64,000 bases of DNA, from positions 248,001 to 312,000 of the forward strand of contig NZ_FNHN01000004.1 of NCBI RefSeq assembly GCF_900103525.1, in the 5' to 3' direction. This document shows positions 1 to 9,265 of this stretch, in pieces. Under the pieces are notes generated by a model, which saw only the letters and a program-made list of their open reading frames with translations, made no database searches and had not been told where the DNA came from. The stretch's first letter is position 1; every line of letters begins with the position of its first letter. The position numbers were made by a program, and so were the translations under genes. Source of the stretch: Bacillus sp. OK048 (lineage in GTDB: Bacteria; Bacillota; Bacilli; Bacillales; Cytobacillaceae).

Positions 1-274
1 GACCGTCGCCTACCTCTTTTAAGCTAAAGGATAAAAACCAGCCATCCGTATCCCATATAAATGAAAGCCCATTAGGGGGATTAAATTCTGTTACTTTACA
101 AGGAGATGGCCCGAATGGAGATTGGATATGGAATTCAGCTCCTACTTCTGGTTTAAAATCATTTGGCATGAGCCATGCAGCAATCCCTTCTGAAGTAGAC
201 ACCTGATCCCATACCTTTTGAATGGGTGCGTTAATGACAACTGTTTGCTTAATATCTTGTAATATATTTTCCAA
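1..274 (-). CDS. SRPBCC (AHSA1-like) domain protein, partial
   Basis: The 91 visible N-terminal residues have the SRPBCC/AHSA1 pattern: an opening 'VVINAPIQKVWDQVST', then a tryptophan-rich beta-strand region ('FIWDTDGWFLSF'). The rest lies beyond the window. This fold binds small hydrophobic ligands; the function of this member is unknown. I chose the TTG at 272-274 because AGGAG sits about 7 nt upstream and no ATG in this frame is better placed. Upstream are two copies of an operator-like inverted repeat (304-352). In Firmicutes such genes are often paired with an ArsR-type regulator, but none is visible here. Confidence 0.75.
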   Translation of the reverse strand, partial: MENILQDIKQTVVINAPIQKVWDQVSTSEGIAAWLMPNDFKPEVGAEFHIQSPFGPSPCKVTEFNPPNGLSFIWDTDGWFLSFSLKEVGDG

Positions 275-303
275 TGATTTCTCCTACTTTCACTTTTTAA
301 TAC

Positions 304-352
304 AAAACCATTTGGTTTCACTTCTTAAATTATATAAAACCATTTGGTTTCA
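304..352. promoter_or_regulatory. Two operator-like repeats upstream of the SRPBCC gene
   Basis: The 17-base sequence AAAACCATTTGGTTTCA occurs at 304-320 and again at 336-352, exactly 32 bp (about three helical turns) apart. Its core AAACCA-TT-TGGTTT is an imperfect palindrome. The position directly upstream of the SRPBCC start and the pairing suggest a repressor site, possibly ArsR-type (inference). No regulator gene is adjacent in the window. Confidence 0.6.
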
Positions 353-463
353 TGTCAACGAATAAATTTCTTCATCTACTTTTCCCGTTACTGCCTGATT
401 GCATCCAAAAAGACTTTTTACTATTTCGGCATTCAAAACAGATTCCATAGAACTTTCACTGTA

Positions 464-1044
464 ATGAGGTATAAAAGTTACATTAAAATCTGCATTATTT
501 CGGGCTTATTAGGGGTGTCCTTTATTGTTGTTATCGAAAATGGAGGAATTAGTGATATTTCAATCGGTGATATCTATGTGTTTCTTTCGATTCTAACGCA
601 ATCCTTCAGCTTTGTGATGATTAAAAAATTTCCAAAACCTTGGATCCCCGCTTAATGACTGGATATATGCTGCTGATAGGATCTTTTATTCTTTTTATCA
701 TTGGCCTATTTAAGGAGCCGCAAGGATTAAGCACGCTCACAAACGGGTCTCTAAGTGTCTGGCTGATTTTTTTAGGCTCCGCAATTATTGGAACCGCGTT
801 CGGTCATACGATATATAACGATTCAATTGGAAAAGTCGGGGTGTCCGAAGCTGCTATATTCATTAACCTGAACCCCTTTTTTGCACTGATTAGCGCTGTA
901 CTTTTCCTCGGAGAGGTCATTATTCCTACTCAAATCATTGGGTTCGTATTCATATTATTTGGAGTCTTACTTGGATCAGGTGCAGTAGATGAGTTTATAC
1001 GGCAGACAAAGCAGAAAAAGAAAATCCCATACAGCTCGGTTTAA
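464..1044 (+). pseudogene. EamA/DMT-family transporter remnant
   Basis: Two overlapping frames together give the C-terminal part of a ten-helix drug/metabolite transporter. Frame one ends in '...TQSFSFVMIKKFPK'. Frame two continues 'LDPRLMTGYMLL...' to a normal C-terminus with hydrophobic helices and the EamA-like stretch 'FINLNPFFALISAVLFLGE'. The frames can be joined by restoring one A in the A-run near 640, so there is a single-base deletion. The N-terminal roughly 100 residues are also missing or unrecognisable, so a sequencing error alone does not explain it. Residual codon use is normal, suggesting recent decay. Confidence 0.75.
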
Positions 1045-1069
1045 GCAGTGATAACACACTGCTTTTTTT
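1045..1069 (+). terminator. Rho-independent terminator
   Basis: GCAGTG / CACTGC stem with a 6-base loop, followed by seven T, directly after the stop codon of the EamA remnant. Confidence 0.8.
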
Positions 1070-1181
1070 CACTGCCTAATACGTCTCAAGTCTTAGAAAT
1101 AAATAAATCTTTAGTACATTGGTAGTTAATCAGGAAATCGCATATTATTAAACTATAAGAAGTGAAGGGCAGGGATTTAAA

Positions 1182-2030
1182 ATGAAAAAAATTGTGATTC
1201 TTCTATTGATTATTACTGGGCTATATATTGTTTTTAATCAGTCGGTCCAGTTTGATGGTTTTACGGTGGGCGGCAGTAAAGAAGGCAGGGCTACTCTATC
1301 AAAAACAATAGACACCATAGAGATAAATGTGGGTTCCGTTCAGACCACGATAATTCCCGAGGACCGAAATGATGTAGAAGCGGTGTTATCTGGCAAAGGA
1401 TCGCTTATTGTTAAAGAAACCGATAACAGGCTCTTAGTTGAGACGAAAAGCAAAATGTTTAATTGGTTCTCTTTTTCCGAAAAAAGACAACTAAAAATCT
1501 ATATTCCTGAAGATTATAATCGGAATATGAACATTCAAATTGGATCAGGCAGCTTGAATTTCTCCGGAGAATCAATGAAATTAAATAAACTTTCTTTAGA
1601 TATTGGTTCAGGAAATGTAAATCTCGATCATTTAGAAGTGGCAGAATTTACACATGATGGTTCTTCTGGCAATGTTAAAATTGACACTTTAACCACAAAA
1701 ACAGGTACCTTTGACCTTAGTTCTGGAAATTTAGATATTAAACATTATTCCGGCGCCATTAATGCAGATGTATCATCAGGAAAGTTTTCTGTACAAATGG
1801 ATAATTTAGAGGGTTCAATTGAAATTGACCTTAGTTCTGGTAATGTAAACCTTGATTTGCCTGATAACGCTGATTTCAGCTTAAATGGCCATGTAAGCAG
1901 TGGAGATATAAAGAGTGAGTTTCCTTTAACCACTACTAGTAGCGATAAGAAAAGTCTTAATGGAACCCATGGTTCAGGTAAACATAAGATTGATATTTCC
2001 GTTTCAAGCGGCGATGTAGATATTTTTTAG
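1182..2030 (+). CDS. DUF4097-type beta-repeat surface protein
   Basis: A 282-residue protein with an N-terminal hydrophobic segment (about residues 3-20) that acts as a signal anchor or uncleaved signal peptide. Repeating short beta-strand units rich in 'SSGNV', 'GSGSLN' and 'SSGDI' follow from about residue 110 to the end. This is the DUF4097 (LiaG-like, right-handed beta-helix-like) pattern. In Bacillus, LiaG sits in the cell-envelope-stress lia operon, but no liaFSR genes are here, so the role is unknown. The start has GGGCAGGG upstream. It appears to be a single-gene transcript closed by the hairpin at 2036-2070. Confidence 0.75.
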   Translation: MKKIVILLLIITGLYIVFNQSVQFDGFTVGGSKEGRATLSKTIDTIEINVGSVQTTIIPEDRNDVEAVLSGKGSLIVKETDNRLLVETKSKMFNWFSFSEKRQLKIYIPEDYNRNMNIQIGSGSLNFSGESMKLNKLSLDIGSGNVNLDHLEVAEFTHDGSSGNVKIDTLTTKTGTFDLSSGNLDIKHYSGAINADVSSGKFSVQMDNLEGSIEIDLSSGNVNLDLPDNADFSLNGHVSSGDIKSEFPLTTTSSDKKSLNGTHGSGKHKIDISVSSGDVDIF

Positions 2031-2035
2031 TACTA

Positions 2036-2070
2036 AAAGAGCGCAAGGATTCTAAATCCATGCGCTCTTT
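2036..2070 (+). terminator. Hairpin after DUF4097 gene
   Basis: Ten-base perfect stem AAAGAGCGCA / TGCGCTCTTT with an inner GGAT/ATCC pair. It has only a short T-tract, so it may be a terminator or an mRNA 3'-end stabiliser. Confidence 0.65.
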
Positions 2071-2139
2071 ACATGTAACCAATGTAGTTCCACTATCATA
2101 CCGTATATTGCCTTGTGTTTTAACTAAGGAAGGAGCGTT

Positions 2140-2532
2140 ATGATGTATTATTACCATTATCCTTACCCACTACATCCTCGGCCACCTGTTTACTCGGATT
2201 ATCAATATTATCATCCCCTGCCTCGGCAATATCCCCAGGTAGATGTAAAAATTTTCAAGAAGTCCATTAAATCCTATCGGTTATTAATGAACCAAGGGAG
2301 CATCCTTTTGGACAGATTAGGAGATTCAGATTTTGATGTTAAGTTAATGTCAGCTGCACAGCAGGGAAATAAAGCAGAAGTAGATTCCCTTATAAAATCA
2401 ATTGGACTTAGCGTGCCTGTGAATACAAAATTTACGCCAACCGGTGTGACTTTTGAACTTACAGTACACACAGACCAAAATGCACCCATGAACTGCTGTA
2501 CATTAAAAGTACAATTACAATGGGGAAACTAA
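2140..2532 (+). CDS. Conserved-looking small protein, Tyr/Pro-rich N-terminus
   Basis: Not recognised. A 130-residue protein (or 129 from the second ATG) behind a strong AAGGAAGGAG ribosome binding site. Residues 1-33 are rich in Tyr, His and Pro ('MYYYHYPYPLHPRPP'). A helical part (about 36-85) and a strand-rich end with a Cys-Cys pair ('NCCTLKVQLQW') follow. There is no signal peptide and no membrane segment. Tyr/His/Pro-rich N-termini are common in Bacillus spore-coat-associated proteins, so a coat-related role is possible, but I see no diagnostic motif. It is followed by its own terminator. Confidence 0.7.
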   Translation: MMYYYHYPYPLHPRPPVYSDYQYYHPLPRQYPQVDVKIFKKSIKSYRLLMNQGSILLDRLGDSDFDVKLMSAAQQGNKAEVDSLIKSIGLSVPVNTKFTPTGVTFELTVHTDQNAPMNCCTLKVQLQWGN

Positions 2533-2533
2533 C

Positions 2534-2560
2534 AGACCTTTTCATCGAGGTCTCCTTTTT
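2534..2560 (+). terminator. Rho-independent terminator
   Basis: AGACC/GGTCT stem and CCTTTTT tail right after the stop of the Tyr/Pro-rich protein gene. Confidence 0.65.
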
Positions 2561-2565
2561 GGAAC

Positions 2566-2592
2566 AAAAAAGGACGGCGAGTTCCGCCCTTT
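2566..2592 (-). terminator. Terminator of the GGDEF-EAL gene
   Basis: On the minus strand, AAAGGGCGG and CCGTCCTTT pair with one mismatch and are followed by a T-run. It sits 2 bases past the stop of the c-di-GMP gene. Confidence 0.7.
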
Positions 2593-2593
2593 A

Positions 2594-4843
2594 TCACCCC
2601 AATTGAGTAGGGAAATTACCTTTTAACAGAAATTCTTCCATCTTCTCTGCAGATAATGGTTTGCTATAGTAGTAGCCTTGTCCGATTTGGCATGCATTCC
2701 TAGTTAGAAACTTAACCTGCTCTTCTGTTTCGATCCCTTCTGCAATGACGGAAAATTTCAAATTCATACCCATATCAATGATGGTTTTCACCATCATTCC
2801 TTGATTCGAATGAGAGATAATGTCATCGACAAAGGATTTATCAATCTTAATTTTATCAATTGGAAGATGTTTCAAGTAGCTTAATGAGGAATAGCCAGTC
2901 CCAAAGTCATCCACCGATAACTGTACACCTAAATCCTTGAGTCGATTTAGAATAATGGTTGAGTTTTCTAGGTTCTGCATAAGACTTTCTGTAATTTCGA
3001 GTTCCAGATAATTTGCCTCTAGTCCAACCTCTTCGATCATCTCGGAAATGAATGGGATAATATTTTCATCTTGAAATTGCCGTACAGAAACGTTCACTGC
3101 TATTGGAAAATCCTCATATCCGGCATCCTTCCACGCCTTCCTTCGTTCAAATGCCTCTCTTAATATCCACTTTCCAAGTGGAACGATGAGGCCAGTCTCT
3201 TCTGCGAGTGGTATAAATTCAGACGGAGCAATATATCCATATTCCGGATGATTCCAACGAATTAATGCTTCCACCCCAACAATTTCACCTGTACCAAGAT
3301 CAAACTGCGGCTGATAGTGAAGTGCCATCTGATTCTGTTCTATCGCTCTACGTAACCAGTTCTCTAATTTCATTTTCCATGTTGAAATGCCGTCAAGATT
3401 ATTTGAATAAAATTGATAGTTATTCTTTCCACGGTCTTTCGCTTGATACATTGCTGTATCAGCATTTTTAATAAGTGCTTCCTCATCTCTTCCATCTTTT
3501 GGATAGATACTAATGCCGATGCTTGGAGTGACATAAAATTCATCTCCATTCACTTCAAATGGGTTGGAAAATTCATTTAGAATTCGTTTCGCCACTTGTG
3601 AAGCATTTTCTTTGTCAATATCTTCTAATAAAATAATAAATTCGTCCCCACCCTGTCGGGATACTAGTCCTTCATTTTGTACGGCATTCTCTAATCGTCC
3701 TGCCACCTTTTGAAGAATAATGTCGCCAACGGTGTGACCTTTCGTATCATTGATGATTTTAAACCGATCTAAATCTAAGAAAAAAACCGCGTGGGTTTTA
3801 TTCACTTGATTGCGTAATACTTCATTTAGATGGTTTCTAAATTGATTTCGATTCGACAAACCCGTTAATGTATCATAATAGGCCATAAATTTGATCGTTT
3901 GCTCCGATTTCTTCCGTTGAGTGATATCCCTACCCACTACTTGAACAGCAAAGCGACCTTCATAGAGAATAGTTCTTGCTGCCATCTCGACATCAATACT
4001 TTCACCATCGATTCTTCTTACCTGAAACTCAAACATAAATCGCTCATTTTCCAATTTATCTGTAGAAAATACTTTACTCTTAATTAAATCTGTAATTTGT
4101 GAAGTAACAAACGTTTTAGCCGATTGGCCAATCACTTCCTCCAGGCTATCCGCCCCAATTAATTTACAGCCTGCTTCATTTATATATTCAATTTTTCCAT
4201 TATATACAACTGCAATGATATCCGGTGACATCTCTACTAAACTTTGATAGAGTCCTTCACTTTCTTTCCGGTCAGTAATATCGAATAACACACTATTAAA
4301 GTCTATAAAATCTCCTTTTTGGTCAACAGTTGGAATCCCTCTATCCTGAATCCAGCGGACTTCCCCATCTGGTCGAATGATTCGATATTGGCTAGTAACT
4401 GCTTGTCCCATTGCAAGCTTCTGTGCTCTTTCCTCTAAAACATGTAAATCCTCTGGAAAAATCACTTCTTTCCAAAGATTTTTATCTTCGTAGAAATTTT
4501 CCATCTTATAACCATATAACTTTTCAATTCCTGGAGTAATGAGTAATCTGTCCGTCTTTAAATCATGTGACCAAATGGCAACATCGAGGGTATCAAAGAT
4601 ATTTTTCATTTTTTGTTGGCTTTTTTGATATTCATCCGCTTTCTTATCATATTGCTTTAATAGGTAGAAAATAATGAATAGCGTAGCTATATAAATGGCA
4701 ATTGTAACGTAACTAACTATTTTGATAGAATGAATGACTTCAGGAAATACACTATCTGCTGCTTCAAAAGCAATTAATAAACAAAAAATGAGGATAAATA
4801 TAAACCTATTTACATTTCCTTTTTTTATCATCTTTGTCTCCAA
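2594..4843 (-). CDS. Membrane PAS-PAS-GGDEF-EAL cyclic-di-GMP protein
   Basis: A 749-residue regulator of cyclic-di-GMP. Two membrane helices (about 12-30 and 42-62) lead to two PAS domains (about 80-193 and 198-310), a GGDEF domain (about 320-478) and an EAL domain (about 495-740). The diguanylate-cyclase signature is intact (GGDEF, 398-402). The phosphodiesterase residues also look intact: EAL at 525-527, 'DDFGTGYSSLSYLK' and 'AEGIETEEQ'. No RxxD inhibitory site is visible five residues before GGDEF. Both activities are therefore possible; the net direction cannot be read from sequence. Transcribed alone, with its own terminator. Confidence 0.9.
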   Translation of the reverse strand: METKMIKKGNVNRFIFILIFCLLIAFEAADSVFPEVIHSIKIVSYVTIAIYIATLFIIFYLLKQYDKKADEYQKSQQKMKNIFDTLDVAIWSHDLKTDRLLITPGIEKLYGYKMENFYEDKNLWKEVIFPEDLHVLEERAQKLAMGQAVTSQYRIIRPDGEVRWIQDRGIPTVDQKGDFIDFNSVLFDITDRKESEGLYQSLVEMSPDIIAVVYNGKIEYINEAGCKLIGADSLEEVIGQSAKTFVTSQITDLIKSKVFSTDKLENERFMFEFQVRRIDGESIDVEMAARTILYEGRFAVQVVGRDITQRKKSEQTIKFMAYYDTLTGLSNRNQFRNHLNEVLRNQVNKTHAVFFLDLDRFKIINDTKGHTVGDIILQKVAGRLENAVQNEGLVSRQGGDEFIILLEDIDKENASQVAKRILNEFSNPFEVNGDEFYVTPSIGISIYPKDGRDEEALIKNADTAMYQAKDRGKNNYQFYSNNLDGISTWKMKLENWLRRAIEQNQMALHYQPQFDLGTGEIVGVEALIRWNHPEYGYIAPSEFIPLAEETGLIVPLGKWILREAFERRKAWKDAGYEDFPIAVNVSVRQFQDENIIPFISEMIEEVGLEANYLELEITESLMQNLENSTIILNRLKDLGVQLSVDDFGTGYSSLSYLKHLPIDKIKIDKSFVDDIISHSNQGMMVKTIIDMGMNLKFSVIAEGIETEEQVKFLTRNACQIGQGYYYSKPLSAEKMEEFLLKGNFPTQLG

Positions 4844-5007
4844 TTTTTAGTATGTTATAAATTAAAAATAACAAATTACTTACTAGATAACAATTCAATT
4901 ATTTTTCCATACAGTTTTTTATAATTTGGGAAAAGTCTATCATTGATAGAGCAGCTTTTAGGTTTGTGCTCTATTATATTTATACCCAGCTTATAGTAGC
5001 ACGTTAA

Positions 5008-5454
5008 ATTAGTGGTCAGCAATTTGACCTTGCCTTAAAACGTGGAATTAGCACATTAAAGATATCTATGCTTGCTTCAACCATTGCATCACTAGTCCTA
5101 GCCTATGGCGGGGAAACCATTTTAGCTTTATTTACTGAGGACCCATCCATCATTATGATCGGACTTCCAGTGTTATGGGCCATTGTCTTTGTTGAACCCG
5201 GAAGAGCAATGAATATTGTCTTAATGAGTTCGTTAAAGTCTACAGGGGATGTTCAATTTCCATTTATTATTGGAATTATTTCCATGTGGGGAATTGCAGT
5301 AACGCTAAGTTATATCCTTGGGATTCATTTTGGCCTGGGACTTTTAGGCGTATGGCTTGCTCAAGGTATAGATGAATGGTTGCGTGGCTGCTTTGCTTTA
5401 AATCGCTGGCTGAGCAAACCTTGGGAAAGGTTTACTAAAGCAGTACTAAATTAA
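5008..5454 (+). pseudogene. MATE efflux transporter, C-terminal fragment
   Basis: The open frame from 5008 reads 'GQQFDLALKRGISTLKIS' and continues through four hydrophobic helices. This matches the last third of MATE-family exporters, including the usual 'KSTGDVQFPF' stretch. The frame is closed by TAA at 5005 and no upstream sequence restores the missing roughly 300 residues. An internal ATG at 5068 exists but has no ribosome binding site. I infer a 5'-deleted relic rather than a functional 128-residue protein. Confidence 0.8.
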
Positions 5455-5472
5455 TTCCTGAAAAAGCAAGAG

Positions 5473-5499
5473 AAACCATAAGGTTATCCCTTATGGTTT
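5473..5499. terminator. Bidirectional terminator
   Basis: Eleven-base stem AAACCATAAGG / CCTTATGGTTT with T-runs on both sides. It separates the MATE remnant (+) from the convergent glucosidase gene (-). Confidence 0.8.
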
Positions 5500-7169
5500 T
5501 ATTTAAATAGGTACACCCTTGTTTCATATGGCTTAAGAGTAACATCCTTCTTCAGCTTCTGATGGGCACCACTATAATTATGAAGTACAAGTTTAGAAGT
5601 TGAATAAGGCATACTGCCTGGAACACTGAATCTAGTTGGTTTTTCACTAAAATTATTAATGACAATTGCCTTGCGGCTTCCTAATTTACGCGCATAGACA
5701 AAAAGATTTGGATGGTTTGCTAATAACAATTCGTAAGATCCATAGACAAATAAAGGATGATCTTTTCTTAATTGAATTAACTTTTTATAGAAAGTTAAAA
5801 TCGAGTCTGGATCATTCACCTGATTTTCTACATTGATTTCACGATAATTAGGGTTTACACCCAGCCAAGTTTGGTTTGAAATTGTAAAACCACCATTGGT
5901 GGTGGAATCCCATTGCATAGGTGTCCGTGCATTATCGCGACATTGATCCCAAATAATTTCCATGATTTTATCATGAGGTCGGCCTTTTGCAGTTTCAACC
6001 TTATAGTAGTTAACCATACCAACATCATTGTAATATTCTATAGAAGGAAATTGAACGTTGGTCATGCCTATCTCCTGACCTTGATAGATAAACGGAGTGC
6101 CTTTCATAAGGAAATACATGGCACCAAGCATTTTCGCACTTTCTTTCCAATATCTCTTGTCATTTCCCCAGCTTGAAACACGACGAGGCTGGTCGTGGTT
6201 TTCGATAAACAATGCATTCCAGCCCTTACCTTCTAATCCATTTTGCCATTTGGTTAAGTTCTTTTTCAACGCAGTGATATCGACTTTTCCCTCTGCATTT
6301 TTATCCCAAAGGCCTAAAAATTCAAATTGAAAGATCATGTTAAAATAGCCGTTTTCTTCACCGACCCATTTATCGGCATCATCTAGTCCCACACCATTAG
6401 CCTCGCCAACGGTCATGATATCATAGTTTTTTATTGTATTTTTGGAGAGTTCTGTTAACCATTCATCAATTCCATCGACATTCATCATGTAAGGAAAGCA
6501 AGGTACATAATCTAAATTTTCCGGATTAGGCATATCTGGGAAACTTGGTTTTTTTCTGATATGAGAAATCGCATCGACACGAAAACCGTCGATTCCTTTA
6601 TCCAGCCACCAGTTCACCATATCGTATAAAGCATTTCGAACCTCAGGGTTTTCCCAATTTAAATCAGGCTGCCTTTCAGAAAAAATGTGCATGAAATATT
6701 CTTCAGTCATTTCATCATATTTCCATGCAGAACCACTGAAAATGGATTCCCAGTTATTCGGTTCCTTCCCATCCTCGCCCTCACTCCAAATGTACCAATT
6801 CCGTTTTGGATTGTTTTTTGAAGAGCGGGACTCAATAAACCAGGGATGTTCATCACTCGTGTGATTGATGACCAAATCGAGAATTAATTTCATACCACGT
6901 CTGTGAACTCCATCAAGCAGTTCATCAAAATCTTCCATTGTTCCGAATTCATCCATAATATCCTGATAATCTGATATATCGTACCCATTATCGTCATTAG
7001 GAGATTTGTACATTGGCGACAGCCAAATAACATCAATGCCTAAATCCTTTAAGTAATCTAACCTTGAAGTTACTCCCTTTAGATCACCAATTCCGTCACC
7101 ATTGCTATCCATGAAGCTTCTAGGATACACCTGATAGGCGACGCTTTCTTTCCACCATTTTTTGTTCAT
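5499..7169 (-). CDS. GH13 alpha-glucosidase (oligo-1,6-glucosidase-like)
   Basis: A 556-residue GH13 enzyme hydrolysing alpha-glucosides in the cytoplasm (no signal peptide). Conserved regions are present: nucleophile Asp199 in 'DGFRVDAISH', acid/base Glu256 in 'VGEANG', His325-Asp326 in 'FIENHDQPR', and the 'QPDLN' motif typical of the oligo-1,6-glucosidase subfamily. The residue after the nucleophile is Ala200; in Bacillus relatives Val at this place goes with alpha-1,6 and Ala/Thr with alpha-1,4 preference, so substrate is open. I chose the ATG at 7169 (GAGGTGC upstream) over longer starts that overlap the preceding gene. It is the last gene of the thuA operon. Confidence 0.9.
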   Translation of the reverse strand: MNKKWWKESVAYQVYPRSFMDSNGDGIGDLKGVTSRLDYLKDLGIDVIWLSPMYKSPNDDNGYDISDYQDIMDEFGTMEDFDELLDGVHRRGMKLILDLVINHTSDEHPWFIESRSSKNNPKRNWYIWSEGEDGKEPNNWESIFSGSAWKYDEMTEEYFMHIFSERQPDLNWENPEVRNALYDMVNWWLDKGIDGFRVDAISHIRKKPSFPDMPNPENLDYVPCFPYMMNVDGIDEWLTELSKNTIKNYDIMTVGEANGVGLDDADKWVGEENGYFNMIFQFEFLGLWDKNAEGKVDITALKKNLTKWQNGLEGKGWNALFIENHDQPRRVSSWGNDKRYWKESAKMLGAMYFLMKGTPFIYQGQEIGMTNVQFPSIEYYNDVGMVNYYKVETAKGRPHDKIMEIIWDQCRDNARTPMQWDSTTNGGFTISNQTWLGVNPNYREINVENQVNDPDSILTFYKKLIQLRKDHPLFVYGSYELLLANHPNLFVYARKLGSRKAIVINNFSEKPTRFSVPGSMPYSTSKLVLHNYSGAHQKLKKDVTLKPYETRVYLFK

Positions 7170-7194
7170 GTCTGCACCTCTATGTTCTTGATGT

Positions 7195-8163
7195 TTACAC
7201 CCACCACATTTGTGATACTGGTTGCTCAATCAAAACTGATTTCAAATTGGTTACGGCTCGTTTGAAGCCTTCATCAATTGACATTATTGGATCCTCATGC
7301 TCGATGCTGACCACATAATCGTAGCCATAGGTGCGTAGCGCACTCATCATGTCTGACCACTCTTTTAGGCCATGCCCGCAACCAACAGAACGGAATGACC
7401 ATGCCCGCGTTCTTACTTCCCCATATGGCTGCATATCCGTTAATCCATACATATTCACATTTTCCTGATCAATGTATGTGTCTTTCGCATGAAAATGATG
7501 AATCGCATTTTCTTTTGCCAGAATTTTGATTGCCGCAACAGGGTCAATACCCTGCCACCATAGATGGCTTGGGTCTAAGTTGGCACCAATCGCATCACAT
7601 GTTTCTTCACGCAATTTTAATAGTGTATAAGGCGTATGTACTAAAAAGCCGCCGTGAAGTTCAAGACCTATTTTTACATTATGCTCTTTTGCATACAGTC
7701 CAACTTCTCTCCAGTATGGAATCAACTTTTCTTCCCATTGCCACTTTAACACATCGCCATATTCGTTTGGCCACGGTGTAACCGGCCAGTTTGGATATTT
7801 TGCACCTTCATGATCTCCCGCCGTTCCAGAAAAACAGTTTACAACCTTTACACCTAGTAGGGATGCAAGTTGAATTGTTTTTAATAATGTTTCGTGAGAG
7901 TTTTTTGCAAATTCCACTTCAGGGGAAATAGGATTTCCATGACAACTGAAAGCACTTATGATTAAATCTCGTTCCTCGACTTTTTGAATGAATTGTTTAC
8001 GGGCTTCTTCACTCTCTAGTAAAGCGTCCAAATCACAATGGCTATTCCCCGGATAACAGCCAGTACCGATTTCAACTGCATGGAGTCCAGCTTCTTTTAC
8101 AGTGTCGAGCATTTCCTCAAAAGATTTCTCAGCAAATAAAACAGTAAATACACCTAGTTTCAT
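7195..8163 (-). CDS. Sugar phosphate isomerase/epimerase family TIM barrel
   Basis: A 322-residue AP-endonuclease-2/xylose-isomerase-like TIM barrel. Likely metal ligands are Glu168 ('GLELHGG'), Asp197 ('NLDPSHLWW'), a His in 'IHHFHAKD' and the C-terminal Glu of 'VSIEHED'. The family holds sugar isomerases and epimerases, and also lyases acting on 3-keto-glycosides. Linkage to ThuA and a Gfo/Idh oxidoreductase makes the latter worth considering (inference). The start is supported by GAGGGG upstream. It lies between the Gfo/Idh and GH13 genes in one operon; a truncated paralogue sits at 10142-10285. Confidence 0.85.
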   Translation of the reverse strand: MKLGVFTVLFAEKSFEEMLDTVKEAGLHAVEIGTGCYPGNSHCDLDALLESEEARKQFIQKVEERDLIISAFSCHGNPISPEVEFAKNSHETLLKTIQLASLLGVKVVNCFSGTAGDHEGAKYPNWPVTPWPNEYGDVLKWQWEEKLIPYWREVGLYAKEHNVKIGLELHGGFLVHTPYTLLKLREETCDAIGANLDPSHLWWQGIDPVAAIKILAKENAIHHFHAKDTYIDQENVNMYGLTDMQPYGEVRTRAWSFRSVGCGHGLKEWSDMMSALRTYGYDYVVSIEHEDPIMSIDEGFKRAVTNLKSVLIEQPVSQMWWV

Positions 8164-8231
8164 AATAATCCCCTCACTTACCTATATTTGTAACGGAAAC
8201 GTTCAATTCCGCTGGTTCCTTAAAAGTTTTA

Positions 8232-9263
8232 TTAGTTTCTCACTCTTACAATCTGCTTCTTTTCATTCGATTCAAGCGCAGCCAAAATTACCTCCAAGGA
8301 TTTCATGCCTTCATCACCGGTGACAGGCACCTCTTTATCCTGAATTACAGAATCAACAAAGTAGTCAATCACATGTGAGGTACGCTGCCCACCCTCTTCA
8401 TTGGACTGAATTTTGCCGAGCTGATAATTGACCACGTCACCGTTTGCATATTGTACGACAAGAGAATTGGCCGGGTCATCCTCTAAACGAAGAATAGCTT
8501 TTTCCCCGTAAATAATCGTAGAGTTATCTTCCTTACCTACGTAAGTCCAGCTCGCAGCCAGTGTACCAATGATGCCGCTTTCGGTTTTTAGTACACAAAC
8601 CGCATTGTCATCGACATCGGCGAAGTCCTTTGCACTTGTTGCCACAAAGGAGCCCACTTCAACAATTTCTTCTCCTAATACATATCGTAATAAATCTGTT
8701 TTATGAACACCTAAATCACCCATTGCACCGACAAATGCTTTCTCCTTTTGGAAAAACCAGCCCTCTTTCCCTTCAACGCTCCAGCCTTCTGGTCCACCAT
8801 GTCCAAAAGCTGTGCGGAAGCTATAAATCTTCCCAATTTCTCCACTTTGAATTAACTTGCGAGCCTTTTGGTGAGAAGATACAAACCGCTGGTTATGCCC
8901 AATCATTAATTTCTTGTCGCTATCATTGGCTGCAGCAATCATTGCTTCCGCTTCTTCTTTTGAAGTAGCCATTGGCTTTTCACATAAAACATGAATCCCA
9001 GCTTTTAAGGCTGCAATCGAAATCGGCGCATGAAGATAGTTAGGTGTACAAACGCTGACAGCTTCCACCTCACCACTATCTAATAAATCTTGATAATCAG
9101 TATAGGAGAGAACTCCATATTTTTCAGCTACTTCTAATGCTCGTTCTTTATTAATATCACATACTGCAACTAGTTCAACATTTAGATTCCCTTGATATTC
9201 TGGTAAATGACGATGCTGGGCAATACTCCCGCAACCGATTACTCCAATTTTTAATTTCCCCAT
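8232..9263 (-). CDS. Gfo/Idh/MocA-family oxidoreductase
   Basis: A 343-residue NAD(P)-dependent sugar dehydrogenase. The Rossmann motif 'GVIGCGSIAQH' is at residues 7-17 and the family signature Glu-Lys-Pro at 95-97, followed by an alpha/beta C-terminal domain with 'DLGVHKTDLLRY' carrying the typical catalytic His. Substrates of the family are polyols, sugars and glycosides. It starts 2 nt after the thuA stop with AAAGGAG embedded in the thuA end, so the two are co-translated. The pair recalls rhizobial ThuA-ThuB, where ThuB oxidises trehalose to a 3-keto sugar; the same role here is inference. Confidence 0.88.
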   Translation of the reverse strand: MGKLKIGVIGCGSIAQHRHLPEYQGNLNVELVAVCDINKERALEVAEKYGVLSYTDYQDLLDSGEVEAVSVCTPNYLHAPISIAALKAGIHVLCEKPMATSKEEAEAMIAAANDSDKKLMIGHNQRFVSSHQKARKLIQSGEIGKIYSFRTAFGHGGPEGWSVEGKEGWFFQKEKAFVGAMGDLGVHKTDLLRYVLGEEIVEVGSFVATSAKDFADVDDNAVCVLKTESGIIGTLAASWTYVGKEDNSTIIYGEKAILRLEDDPANSLVVQYANGDVVNYQLGKIQSNEEGGQRTSHVIDYFVDSVIQDKEVPVTGDEGMKSLEVILAALESNEKKQIVRVRN

Positions 9264-9265
9264 TG

